DNA from: Thermovenabulum sp049723235
GTDB lineage: Bacteria; Bacillota; Thermosediminibacteria; Thermosediminibacterales; Thermosediminibacteraceae
Length of the DNA: 64,000 bases
Assembly (NCBI RefSeq): GCF_049723235.1
Contig: NZ_JBNARB010000001.1
Span: 168,848 to 232,847, forward strand
Reading direction: 5' to 3'
A program made the translations under genes and the position numbers. Of this stretch, positions 16,817 through 25,269 are shown one piece after another. Below the pieces are notes generated by a model. It saw only the letters and a list, made by a program, of their open reading frames with translations, had not been told where the DNA came from and searched no databases. Each line of letters begins with the position of its first letter. Positions within the stretch are counted from its first letter, which is position 1.

Positions 16817-17497
16817 TTATTCAATTAAAGAATTCTCCAATTCCGATAAATTTAATATTTTAATGGTATTTTTCTTAAAATCGATAATGCCTTCATTTTT
16901 CAATTTAATCATTTCCCTGGAAAGCGAAGGTCTTGGTATTCCTATGTATTCTGCCAGATCTTTTCTGGATAAGGGTAATTCTAAAATTAAGCTTTTATTT
17001 TTTTTATATTCTTCCAGTAATAAAAGGGAAATTTTTTGCCTAATGCTTTTTTGAGAAATTATTGTTATTTTTTCGTTAAGCATTAAAATTCTATTGGAAA
17101 GCAGGGAAATAAAGTTAAAGAGAAATTTTTTATTGCCGTTACAAAGTTTTATTACATCGTCTATGGATATAAACATTATCTTTGTTTCGGTAAAAGCAGT
17201 GATCGTGGAGGGATATTTTCTAATATCGGAGAAAATTATAACCTCCCCGAATATGTTTCCTTTTTTCAAAGAGGCCACAGTAATAGACCTGCCGGAAGCA
17301 TAGAATTTTTTTATTTCCACGCTTCCATCAAGGATTATTCCTATGTTGAGGCAGTCGTCCCCTTCAACAGCTATTAACTGGCCTTTATTAAAAGGTTTTA
17401 TCTTGTAATTAACAGAATTTAAAATATCTTCAATATCTTTTATGGACATGCCTTTGAATAACGGGCAAAGGGTTAAGGAACTTACAATTTCTTTCAT
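16817..17497 (-). CDS. CRP/FNR-family transcriptional regulator
   Basis: 226 residues, ATG with TGGAGGT upstream. Seen: N-terminal cNMP-binding-type beta roll (NKGQLIAVEGDDCLNIGIILDG, then GNIFGEVI), the dimer helix, and a C-terminal winged HTH (LSRKDLAEYIGIPRPSLSRE). It lacks the N-terminal cysteine cluster of FNR, having a single Cys in that area. Other Clostridial members respond to redox, NO or CO; the effector cannot be read from sequence. It is divergent from the cupin gene, with a palindromic box between them that is a likely operator. Confidence 0.88.
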   Translation of the reverse strand: MKEIVSSLTLCPLFKGMSIKDIEDILNSVNYKIKPFNKGQLIAVEGDDCLNIGIILDGSVEIKKFYASGRSITVASLKKGNIFGEVIIFSDIRKYPSTITAFTETKIMFISIDDVIKLCNGNKKFLFNFISLLSNRILMLNEKITIISQKSIRQKISLLLLEEYKKNKSLILELPLSRKDLAEYIGIPRPSLSREMIKLKNEGIIDFKKNTIKILNLSELENSLIE

Positions 17498-17522
17498 ATT
17501 ACCTCCATATATTTCTAATTTA

Positions 17523-17536
17523 GTAACTATTGTTAC
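17523..17536. promoter_or_regulatory. CRP/FNR-type palindromic operator
   Basis: GTAAC-TATT-GTTAC, a perfect 5+4+5 inverted repeat with the half-site spacing of CRP/FNR-family sites. It lies in the 121-base gap between the divergent regulator and cupin genes, about 25 bases from the regulator start codon. Confidence 0.6.
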
Positions 17537-17618
17537 CGAAATTTTTGTCTAATATTATTATATTATAAAAAAGCATTAAAAACTTAGAAGGATTTTAAAA
17601 AAAGAAAGGATGGTTTCT

Positions 17619-17942
17619 ATGATAGAAAAGCTATATGAATTTAAGATCGTCAATGACAAATTAATTGAACGAATTGTGGATGACGATAATGTAGCAATAA
17701 ATCATATGATACTTGTTAAGGATACAGGTTTACCCGAGCATTTTTCTAATTCTAATGTTTATATGTTAATTATAAGGGGCAAAATGACAATTAGCCTTAA
17801 TGACAGTTCTCCCAGAATTTATGAAAAAGGCAGTATTTTATATATACCTTACAATACAAAAATGAATGTTCAAAATTTGGACGAGGAAGTTCTTGAATTT
17901 TTTGTAGTAAAAGCTCCCAATCCAAAAAACTTTAAAAGATAA
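17619..17942 (+). CDS. Small cupin-domain protein
   Basis: 107 residues from ATG 17619 (AGAAAGGA ribosome binding site; the ATG at 17610 lies inside it). Single conserved beta-barrel: HFSNSNVYMLIIRGKMTISL followed by the IYEKGSILYIPYNTKMNVQN half is the two-motif cupin pattern, with only partial metal ligands (one His, no second His-x-His). Likely a ligand- or metal-binding sensor or accessory protein. Divergent from and probably controlled by the CRP/FNR regulator. Substrate unknown. Confidence 0.7.
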   Translation: MIEKLYEFKIVNDKLIERIVDDDNVAINHMILVKDTGLPEHFSNSNVYMLIIRGKMTISLNDSSPRIYEKGSILYIPYNTKMNVQNLDEEVLEFFVVKAPNPKNFKR

Positions 17943-17962
17943 ACAATAAAAATAAAATTATA

Positions 17963-17993
17963 AAAGCCGTGCTTTGATGCACGGCTTTTTTTG
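17963..17993 (+). terminator. Bidirectional rho-independent terminator
   Basis: AAGCCGTGC-TTTGAT-GCACGGCTT with T-runs on both sides. It serves the cupin gene (+) and the 31-residue peptide gene (-), which ends at 17994. Confidence 0.88.
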
Positions 17994-18089
17994 TTAAAAA
18001 TTGTCTCCGAGTAAAAGTAATATCAGAATGAGAAACACAAGAAATGATCTATCTTTTTTTGGTCCCATTACTTTTTCGATGTTATCCAT
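17994..18089 (-). CDS. 31-residue hydrophobic peptide
   Basis: Short minus-strand gene: ATG at 18089-18087, TAA at 17996-17994, with an excellent TAGGAGGT ribosome binding site 6 bases upstream and a terminator immediately downstream. The product starts with a charged segment (MDNIEKVMGPKKDRS), then a single hydrophobic helix (FLVFLILILLLLG) and a DNF tail. It resembles in layout the many tiny membrane or spore peptides of Firmicutes (YjcZ-like), but I cannot assign a family. The case rests on the ribosome binding site, the intact frame and the flanking terminator. Confidence 0.65.
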   Translation of the reverse strand: MDNIEKVMGPKKDRSFLVFLILILLLLGDNF

Positions 18090-18335
18090 TCTATTACCTC
18101 CTAAAATTTAGTCTAATACATTATATGACTGTAAGCCATTTTGGGTGCAAGGGTTAAAGGAAGAATGTTTGAGCTGATTTTTAAGAGATTTTTTTAATAG
18201 AATTTTTGTAAAAATAGAGAGTTAAATACTTTAAAAAAAGGAAATTGATTTTTATAATGAATATTTATGATATTATTATTTTAAAAGAATAGTAAAATTT
18301 TCATAATTTAAATAAAAGATAAGGGAGAGGTTAAA

Positions 18336-19652
18336 TTGGACTGTAAAGAGTTACTAAAAATTTTAAGATCCGAATTAAAACTTGCTACCGGTTGTACGGA
18401 ACCTGCAGGTGTGGCCTTTGCTACCGCAAAGGCAGTGGAATTGCTGGGGGAGGAGGTTTTAAAGGTAAAAGTAACCGTAAGTACCAATGTATTTAAAAAT
18501 GGAATGGGAGTTTATGTACCGGGAGCGGATAATAAAGGTCTGGAATATGCCGCAGCCCTGGGAGCGGTTATAGTCAAGCCGGAGTTAGAGCTGGGGATCC
18601 TTGAAGATGTGGACGGGGAGTGTATAAAGAGAGCATTAAAACTAATAAAAGAAGGTGCTATTGAAATTACCTATTTATCCGGTTGTCCGGGAGTATATAT
18701 AAAAGTTGAAGCGGAATCTGCGAACCATGAATCTACTGTAATTATTAAAGGAAATCATACTAATATAATCTATTTAGAGGTGGATGGGAAAATATTAAAA
18801 GACGAAGTTAAAGAAGATAAAAGGCAAGAAGAAGAAAAGATAAAGGACTGGTCTATTAAAGATATAATTGATACGGTTAATAAATTTTCCGAAAAGGATT
18901 TGTTATTTTTAAAAGAAGTAATAAAGATAAATGCTGATATAGCTCAAAAAGGATTAAATGAAAAATGGGGCATGGGAATTGGATTTACATTAAATGAAAT
19001 GTTTATAAGAGGAATCTTAAATAAAGATATGGTTAATACAGCAAAAGCATGGACAGCAGGGGCAATAGATGCGAGAATGGCTGGTGTGAAAATGCCTGTT
19101 ATAAGCTGCGGAGGAAGTGGAAATCAGGGGATCATGGCTTCAATTCCGGTTATTGTAGCTTCGGAATATTTAGAAGTTGATGAAATAAGCCTTTTAAAAG
19201 CTTTGGCCTTGAGCTTTTTAATAACTTTGTACATAAAAAGCCATATTGGAAGATTATCCGCACTGTGTGGGTGTGCTGTGGCTTCATGTATGGGGTCGGG
19301 AGCGGGGATAGCTTATCTAATGAATCTTGGAGAAAAAGGAATAATGGAGGTTATACAAAACATTGTTGGATGTATTTCGGGTATTATTTGCGACGGTGCC
19401 AAACCCGGATGTTCTTTAAAGGCTTTAATTGCAGTTGAAACTGCCTTTCAGATGGTTTTTTTAACTAAATACCATATAATGGTAGAGCCTTTTAGCGGAA
19501 TTGTTTCGAGGGATGTGGAAGAAACTATAAAGAATTTGGGCAGGGTTTCTATCCCAGGCATGGTGGAGACTGATCATACCATACTGGAAATAATGCTTAA
19601 AAATAAACCTGAAATGAATGAGGCTATATTAAATGACCGAAAAAATGTGTAA
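18336..19652 (+). CDS. L-cysteine desulfidase / serine dehydratase alpha-like (UPF0597)
   Basis: 438 residues, TTG start with AAGGGAGAGG upstream. Seen: N-terminal LATGCTEPAGVAFA, then CGGSGNQGI, CGCAVASCMGSG and CDGAKPGCS, giving the conserved cysteines expected for a 4Fe-4S cluster. This is the YhaM/CyuA family, oxygen-sensitive enzymes that cleave L-cysteine to pyruvate, ammonia and sulfide; some members act on serine. It fits an amino-acid fermenter and lies just upstream of an AGCS amino-acid symporter, which could supply substrate. Monocistronic or paired with the symporter; no clear terminator follows. Confidence 0.85.
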   Translation: MDCKELLKILRSELKLATGCTEPAGVAFATAKAVELLGEEVLKVKVTVSTNVFKNGMGVYVPGADNKGLEYAAALGAVIVKPELELGILEDVDGECIKRALKLIKEGAIEITYLSGCPGVYIKVEAESANHESTVIIKGNHTNIIYLEVDGKILKDEVKEDKRQEEEKIKDWSIKDIIDTVNKFSEKDLLFLKEVIKINADIAQKGLNEKWGMGIGFTLNEMFIRGILNKDMVNTAKAWTAGAIDARMAGVKMPVISCGGSGNQGIMASIPVIVASEYLEVDEISLLKALALSFLITLYIKSHIGRLSALCGCAVASCMGSGAGIAYLMNLGEKGIMEVIQNIVGCISGIICDGAKPGCSLKALIAVETAFQMVFLTKYHIMVEPFSGIVSRDVEETIKNLGRVSIPGMVETDHTILEIMLKNKPEMNEAILNDRKNV

Positions 19653-19691
19653 GCCCTTGTCGAAGCCTGGAAAAAGCTTTAAATAAAATAT

Positions 19692-19719
19692 TTGACAAAA
19701 TATTAAAATATTGTAATAA
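19692..19719 (+). promoter_or_regulatory. Candidate promoter of the AGCS symporter gene
   Basis: TTGACA (19692-19697), a 16-base spacer and TAATAA (19714-19719). The -10 match is imperfect. Confidence 0.45.
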
Positions 19720-19741
19720 TAAACTAAAACAGTAATATATT

Positions 19742-19785
19742 AAATCAATTATTTACATTCCCTTTGGAATTGATTTATTTCCTTT
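19742..19785 (+). other. Leader stem-loop before the AGCS symporter
   Basis: AAATCAATT (19742-19750) pairs with AATTGATTT (19768-19776), followed by a pyrimidine-rich ATTTCCTTTT tract. It lies between the candidate promoter and the gene, so it could be an attenuator or the terminator of the upstream gene. Confidence 0.35.
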
Positions 19786-19856
19786 TATACAATGTTGTTA
19801 GAATATAATGAAAAAAATTAAAATATAAATTTATAAAAAGATAAAGGAGGGATTTA

Positions 19857-21290
19857 ATGACAATTGAAAAATTTTTAGAGACTCTTTCCGGCTTTTTGTG
19901 GGGTAAACCCCTGATCTACACCGTTCTTTTTGTGGGATTGTATTTAACAATTGGCTCCGGCTTCTGGCAGTTTAGGAAAATAGGCTATATTTTGAAAAAC
20001 ACGCTGGGGAAAATAGGTAAAAAATCTGAAGGCGGGGAAGGAATACTTACTCCCTTCCAGGCTGTAAGCATAGCCCTTGCCGGGACAATAGGCGTCGGCA
20101 ATATTGCCGGGGTAGCCAGCGCCATTGCAGTCGGTGGACCGGGAGCCGTCTTCTGGATGTGGGTATGTGCCCTTGTAGGAATGATGACAAAAATGGTGGA
20201 AGTAACACTTGCGGTGCATTACAGGGATAAAAATCCCGATGGCTCTACCTATGGCGGACCAACCTACTATATGGAAAAGGGTCTTGGCATAGAAAGAGGT
20301 TTTGGATTTTGGAAACCGTTAGCCGTATTATTTGGAGTTGGTATTTTTTCTACATTTTTTATTACTTTACAGTGTTATACTGTTTCCGAGGCAATAAATA
20401 ATACCTTTAAGGTTCCGATGATAGTAGTTGGATTAATTTACATATTACTAACCTATATGGTTATTTTGGGTGGGATAAAGAAGGTAGGAGAAGTTACCAG
20501 TTATGTTGTTCCTTTTATGGCAATATTTTATATAGTAGGCGGTTTATTTATCATTCTTAGCCGATTACCGGATGCTATAAGCGGTATAGGACTCATATTT
20601 AAGAGTGCTTTTACGGGTACCGCTGCAGTGGGTGGATTTGCAGGAGCAACTATTTCAAAAGCGCTGCAAATGGGTGTAGCCAGGTCAATTTACAGCAACG
20701 AAGCCGGATGGGGAACTGCTCCCATGGCTCATTCGACAGCAAAAACCGATCATCCAGTGAGACAGGGGCTCTGGGGAGCTTTTGAGGTTTTTATGGATAC
20801 TATTGTAGTATGTTCCATAACCGCACTGGTTATAATAACTACCGGTATGTGGTCTTCCGGAGCTTCAGGAGCTTCATTGACCCTTGCTGCTTTTGAAAAG
20901 GGATTGGGGTATTTTGGTAAAGTTGTTGTTACCGTGGGTATTTTTCTCTTTGGATGGTCCACCACCACGGGCTGGTATACTTATTATGAAATAATATTAA
21001 GGCATTTGCTTAAAGGAAAAGAAAAGCTACATAAAACAATACTTACAGTTTACAAATACCTTTATCCCATTCCGGGATTTTTAATGGTGGTTTTTGCGGT
21101 TACAACGGGTCTTCCTCCTGCAATAGTATGGCTTTTAGGGGATGTTACCAGTGCTTTACCTACATTCATTAACTTGATAGTAGTTTTAATCCTTGCCCCA
21201 AAATTCTTTGAGCTTTTACGGGATTTTAATGCACGAGAATTCAAGGAAAGCAACGCTCAAATGGCAAAAAAAATATTTTTTGAAGATTAA
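19857..21290 (+). CDS. Sodium:alanine (AGCS-family) symporter
   Basis: 477 residues, ATG with AAAGGAGGG upstream, usual length. Seen: the AGCS signature GTIGVGNIAGVASAIAVGGPGAVFWMW split across the first core helices, GGPTYYMEKG, and SNEAGWGTAPMAHSTAK in the later core, with about 10-11 hydrophobic segments. Imports alanine or glycine with Na+ (or H+). Located between L-cysteine desulfidase and amidohydrolases; may feed small amino acids to fermentation. Confidence 0.92.
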   Translation: MTIEKFLETLSGFLWGKPLIYTVLFVGLYLTIGSGFWQFRKIGYILKNTLGKIGKKSEGGEGILTPFQAVSIALAGTIGVGNIAGVASAIAVGGPGAVFWMWVCALVGMMTKMVEVTLAVHYRDKNPDGSTYGGPTYYMEKGLGIERGFGFWKPLAVLFGVGIFSTFFITLQCYTVSEAINNTFKVPMIVVGLIYILLTYMVILGGIKKVGEVTSYVVPFMAIFYIVGGLFIILSRLPDAISGIGLIFKSAFTGTAAVGGFAGATISKALQMGVARSIYSNEAGWGTAPMAHSTAKTDHPVRQGLWGAFEVFMDTIVVCSITALVIITTGMWSSGASGASLTLAAFEKGLGYFGKVVVTVGIFLFGWSTTTGWYTYYEIILRHLLKGKEKLHKTILTVYKYLYPIPGFLMVVFAVTTGLPPAIVWLLGDVTSALPTFINLIVVLILAPKFFELLRDFNAREFKESNAQMAKKIFFED

Positions 21291-21298
21291 AAATCACG

Positions 21299-21324
21299 GC
21301 GGGCTATATGCCCGCTTTGGCTTT
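21299..21324 (+). terminator. Weak terminator after the AGCS symporter
   Basis: GCGGGC-TATAT-GCCCGC is a strong 6-bp stem, but the T tract is interrupted (TTTGGCTTT), so termination may be partial. Confidence 0.4.
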
Positions 21325-21339
21325 AGGTAGGGGGTCTTT

Positions 21340-21591
21340 ATGCTTGATATAATTATTCACGATGCTCTGGTGGTTCCCAACCTTGTTTATTCAGCAAGAG
21401 GCAGTGAAGTGGAAATGGTTATTGTGGACGGAAAGGTGATTTTAGAAGGAGGAAAATTATTAACACTGGATGAGCAGGAAATAACCAAAAACGCAAAAGA
21501 ATCTGCCCGTTTACTTGCCGAAAGGGCGTACAACAGTGTAAAAAATTCCGGTACCGATACATTACTAATGATGGAAGAAGGATATTTGTAA
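21340..21591 (+). pseudogene. C-terminal remnant of an MTA/SAH deaminase-like amidohydrolase
   Basis: 83 residues with a ribosome binding site (AGGGGG) before ATG 21340. The sequence HDALVVPNLVYSARGSEVEMV, then IVDGKVILEGGKLLTLDEQE, matches the last strand and tail of chlorohydrolase/SsnA/MTA-SAH deaminase-type amidohydrolases, which are about 430 residues long. The whole TIM barrel and its metal ligands are missing. It therefore looks like a decayed gene end that has kept an open frame, or a tiny protein derived from one. It is followed 17 bases later by a full-length but different amidohydrolase. Confidence 0.6.
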
Positions 21592-21608
21592 ATTAAGGGG
21601 GAGGCTTT

Positions 21609-23228
21609 ATGGACCTAATATTATACAACGGGAAAATAATCACTATGGATGGGAATTTGCCACAAGCCGAGGCTGTGGCTATTAAGAACGGTAAGATAAT
21701 AAAAGTGGGTAGTAATGGAGAAATTTTATCGTACAGGGAAAGCAATACCGAAGCGATAGATTTAAAAGGGAAGATAGCACTTCCAGGATTTAATGACAGC
21801 CATATGCACCTTTTAAGTTTTGCATTAAGCCTTGAAAAAGCTGATTTAAACGGATGCATTGACATACAAGAGTTAATTAAAAGGGTGAGGGATTTTATAG
21901 AAGCTAACGGAATTAAAAAAGGAGAATGGGTTCAAGGAAGGGGATGGAATCACGAGCTTTTTTATGAAAAAAGGATGCCCACGAGGCACGATCTGGATAA
22001 TATTTCCCGGGAACACCCTGTAATTTTGACAAGAACCTGCGGCCACATTGCGGTGGCAAATACATATGCATTAAAGCTTGCAGGCATATTTGAAAATCCT
22101 CCTGCTGTACCGGGTGGGAGCATAGATCTTGATGAAAAGGGAATGCCTACAGGAGTGCTTAGAGAAAATGCAATGGAACTTATATACGGTAAATTGCCAC
22201 CTTACGATAAATCGAAAATAAAAAAATTGATAGTAGAGGCGGCAGAAAAGTTTATTAAATCGGGATTGACATCGGTGCAATCCGATGATTTAGAGTCAAT
22301 AAAAGGTGATTTTGAAGAGATTTTAAAAGCTTATTTTGAATTGGAAGGGGAAAATAAACTTCCCATTAGAGTAAACGAACAGGTGCTGCTGCCTACTATA
22401 GAAAAACTTGAAAGATTTCTTTCCCTCGGGTTGAGGACCGGACATGGCAGCGAGTATTTTAAAATTGGTCCTTTAAAACTTTTAACCGATGGTTCTCTCG
22501 GCGGAAGGACTGCTGCTTTGACCTTCCCTTATGAAGATGATAAAGATACAAAAGGCATAGCCATATACACCCAGGATCAGTTGGATGAGCTGGTGGAAAA
22601 AGCATACCTTAACGGAATGCAGGTGGCCTGCCATGCTATTGGAGACAGGGCGATGGAAATGGTATTTAACTCCTATGAAAAAGCTATGAAAAAACTTCCC
22701 AAAAAAGACCCGCGTTTCAGGATAATCCACTGTCAGATCACGACTGAAGAGTTAATTGAAAAATTCAGTAAATATAAAGTAATTGCAGATATCCAACCGA
22801 TTTTTGTTTCTTCGGATCTTTCCATTGTAGAAAAAAGAATTGGCAGGGAAAGGGCTAAGTGGACTTATAACTGGAAAACCCTTATAAAAAAAGGTGTTCC
22901 CGTTGCCGGTGGTTCGGACTGTCCTGTGGAACCTTTTAATCCTCTTTTTGGCATATACGCTGCTGTTACAAGAAAGAATTTATCAGGATTTCCCGAAGAT
23001 GGCTGGCTACCGGAACAAAAACTTTCTGTAAAAGAGGCAGTTTATATTTTTACCATGGGATCGGCATACTGCACTTTTGAAGAAAATATCAAGGGATCGA
23101 TAGCATCCGGTAAATTGGCGGATATCGCGGTGCTATCGGAGGATATTTTTAAAATTGCTCCCGATGATATAAAAGATGTAGAAGTAGAAATGACCATACT
23201 GGGAGGGAAAATAGTCTACAGCAAATAA
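21609..23228 (+). CDS. Amidohydrolase family 3 protein (YtcJ-like)
   Basis: 539 residues, ATG with GGGGGAGG upstream. Seen: N-terminal beta-sandwich MDLILYNGKIITMD, metal-binding GFNDSHMHLL (His-x-His), TDGSLGGRTAAL, HAIGDRA and GGSDCPVEPFNPL, then the C-terminal SIASGKLADIAVL closing strand. This is the YtcJ/NfdA-type metal-dependent amidohydrolase group; substrates are mostly undefined amides, formamides or cyclic ureas. No pathway partner is visible beyond the amidohydrolase remnant directly upstream. Confidence 0.85.
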   Translation: MDLILYNGKIITMDGNLPQAEAVAIKNGKIIKVGSNGEILSYRESNTEAIDLKGKIALPGFNDSHMHLLSFALSLEKADLNGCIDIQELIKRVRDFIEANGIKKGEWVQGRGWNHELFYEKRMPTRHDLDNISREHPVILTRTCGHIAVANTYALKLAGIFENPPAVPGGSIDLDEKGMPTGVLRENAMELIYGKLPPYDKSKIKKLIVEAAEKFIKSGLTSVQSDDLESIKGDFEEILKAYFELEGENKLPIRVNEQVLLPTIEKLERFLSLGLRTGHGSEYFKIGPLKLLTDGSLGGRTAALTFPYEDDKDTKGIAIYTQDQLDELVEKAYLNGMQVACHAIGDRAMEMVFNSYEKAMKKLPKKDPRFRIIHCQITTEELIEKFSKYKVIADIQPIFVSSDLSIVEKRIGRERAKWTYNWKTLIKKGVPVAGGSDCPVEPFNPLFGIYAAVTRKNLSGFPEDGWLPEQKLSVKEAVYIFTMGSAYCTFEENIKGSIASGKLADIAVLSEDIFKIAPDDIKDVEVEMTILGGKIVYSK

Positions 23229-23283
23229 ATGCTTTTTTTGGGGATAATAAAAAATAAAAAGGAAAATAAAAAGGTGAGTAAAT

Positions 23284-24606
23284 ATGAAAGAAAAAAAAGA
23301 AGTAAAAGGTTTTAATGAGTTAAATTTGTCAAAAGAGGTTTTGAAAGCTATTGAAGAAATGGGGTTTGAAGAACCAACTCCCATACAGTACAAAACAATT
23401 CCTGAAATTCTGGAAAATAAGGATGTAATCGGCCAGGCTCAAACTGGCACGGGTAAGACCGCAGCTTTTGGAATCCCAATTATTGAAAGGGTGGATTCTA
23501 CAAAAAAAACCGTCCAGGCACTTGTGCTCTGTCCCACTCGAGAATTGGCGGTACAGGTTTCAGAGGAATTGAAACACCTTTCTAAGTATAAAAAAGGTAT
23601 GAATATTGTTCCAATATACGGGGGTCAAGCAATAGAACGGCAGATACAGCTTTTAAAAATGGGGGTTCAAATCGTAATTGGTACACCGGGCAGAGTAATA
23701 GACCATTTAAAGAGAAAAACGTTAAAAGTCGATAATATTAAATACTTCGTTCTGGATGAGGCAGATGAAATGCTCAATATGGGTTTTATAGAAGATGTGG
23801 AATGGATATTGGATAAAACTCCGAAGGAAAAACAAATTGTATTATTTTCGGCAACAATGCCTCAAGAAATTTTGATGCTTGCAAAGAAGTATCAAAAAAA
23901 CCCGGTGTTTATTAAGGTGGTTCATGATGAATTAACGGTCCCGAGTGTAGAACAAAAATATATAGAAGTCAAAGAGGAAGATAAAATAGAAGTGCTCTCA
24001 AGATTGATAGATTTATACAATATTAAAAAAGCGATGGTATTTTGCAATACAAAGAGGAAGGTAGATGAGGTAGCTGATTTGTTGCAGGCAAGAGGTTACT
24101 TATCCGAAGGGCTTCACGGGGATATGAGACAATCCCAGAGGAATAAAGTTATAGAAAAGTTTAGAAAAGGGCATTTAGAGATCCTGGTAGCTACTGATGT
24201 CGCAGCAAGAGGTCTGGATATCGAAAATGTGGAAGTGGTGTTTAATTTCGACGTACCCCAGGATGTGGAGTACTATGTGCATAGAATTGGAAGGACCGCA
24301 AGAGCAGGAAAAGAGGGTAAAGCTTATTCCTTTGTTACAAAAAAGGATTTTTATAGATTAAAGGATATACAAAAATATATTGGAAAGAAAATAAAATTAG
24401 AAAAAATACCTACTTTACTTGAAATAGGAGAAAAAAGGCTCGAAGAATATTTGCGTTATATTCAAGCAGAAATAGAAAAAGGCGCAAATCAAAAATTGTA
24501 CGATATTATTGAAAGGTTGGCTGGAACGGAATATACCACCTTAGATATTGCAGCTAATTTATTAAAACTTCTTTTGATAGAAAAAGATATTATCGTTAAA
24601 GAATAA
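23284..24606 (+). CDS. DEAD-box RNA helicase
   Basis: 440 residues. All core motifs are visible: Q (PTPIQ), I AQTGTGKT, Ia PTRELA, Ib TPGR, II DEAD, III SAT, V ATDVAARGLD and VI HRIGRTARAGK. After the RecA2 domain there is a 70-residue helical tail but no RNA-recognition-motif (DbpA-type) domain, so this is a short CshA-like helicase, probably for ribosome assembly or RNA turnover. A G+A-rich GGTGAG site precedes the start, and a strong terminator follows. Confidence 0.93.
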   Translation: MKEKKEVKGFNELNLSKEVLKAIEEMGFEEPTPIQYKTIPEILENKDVIGQAQTGTGKTAAFGIPIIERVDSTKKTVQALVLCPTRELAVQVSEELKHLSKYKKGMNIVPIYGGQAIERQIQLLKMGVQIVIGTPGRVIDHLKRKTLKVDNIKYFVLDEADEMLNMGFIEDVEWILDKTPKEKQIVLFSATMPQEILMLAKKYQKNPVFIKVVHDELTVPSVEQKYIEVKEEDKIEVLSRLIDLYNIKKAMVFCNTKRKVDEVADLLQARGYLSEGLHGDMRQSQRNKVIEKFRKGHLEILVATDVAARGLDIENVEVVFNFDVPQDVEYYVHRIGRTARAGKEGKAYSFVTKKDFYRLKDIQKYIGKKIKLEKIPTLLEIGEKRLEEYLRYIQAEIEKGANQKLYDIIERLAGTEYTTLDIAANLLKLLLIEKDIIVKE

Positions 24607-24610
24607 AATT

Positions 24611-24637
24611 AACCTGCCTTATTTTAGGCAGGTTTTT
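24611..24637 (+). terminator. Terminator of the DEAD-box helicase gene
   Basis: AACCTGCC-TTATTTTA-GGCAGGTT hairpin with a T run. It also closes the converging hemerythrin gene region. Confidence 0.88.
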
Positions 24638-24640
24638 ATC

Positions 24641-25033
24641 TTATTCCGAAATTATTTTTTTATCCTTTTCCAGAATGTGATTGCTTATCCAGTTAACTAT
24701 AAAATCGAGAAGTTCCATAACGTAGGCTTCCTGGTTCTGGTCGATTTTAAATACATCAATACTGTCAATTTTTTCAATAAAATCTTTGTGTTCAACCTTA
24801 TGGGAAAGGAGTCTCTTGTAACCTATTTTTTCCATATAATCTTCTTCCGACTTAAAATGGTATTTTGCGTAGTCTTTTAACTCGGAAATTAATTCTATAA
24901 TCTTATCGTATTTATCTAAGATAAATTCATTCTTTAAAAGGTTATAAGTATCTTCGGCTATTTCAAAAAGCCTCCTGTGCTGATTATCTATTTCGTAAAT
25001 ACCTATCTTATAGTCGTCTTTCCATTTAATCAA
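24641..25033 (-). CDS. Bacteriohemerythrin
   Basis: 130 residues, TTG start with GGGGGG upstream on the minus strand. Iron ligands are all visible: H19 (NQHRRLF), H59 and E63 (YHFKSEED), H78 and H82 (SHKVEH), H118 (NHILEKD) and D123. This is the single-domain non-haem di-iron O2-binding fold; in anaerobes these proteins are thought to sense, buffer or deliver oxygen. Convergent with the helicase gene. Confidence 0.92.
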   Translation of the reverse strand: MIKWKDDYKIGIYEIDNQHRRLFEIAEDTYNLLKNEFILDKYDKIIELISELKDYAKYHFKSEEDYMEKIGYKRLLSHKVEHKDFIEKIDSIDVFKIDQNQEAYVMELLDFIVNWISNHILEKDKKIISE

Positions 25034-25269
25034 AGTTATGCCCCCCTTTTTTTTATGCTTATATTTTAACTATATCAGACCATTATATAAGCTGACAATG
25101 CTTGTAGAATAAATTTTCTACTTTTCAAATATTATTAATAGAGGAAACAATAAAAATAATTTTTAAACAATTATGATTTGGAAGGAAAATTATAGTAAAT
25201 ATAGAAAATATATAAATATATAAAAATTAAATTTATTTAAAGTAAGTTATTTGAAAGGAGTGGAAGTCA

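Noticed and set aside
25034..25269. Lysine riboswitch or sigma-54 promoter upstream of the NhaC operon
   Set aside because: The region is very AT-rich; none of the conserved lysine-riboswitch blocks and no GG-N10-GC element with a -12 match could be found.
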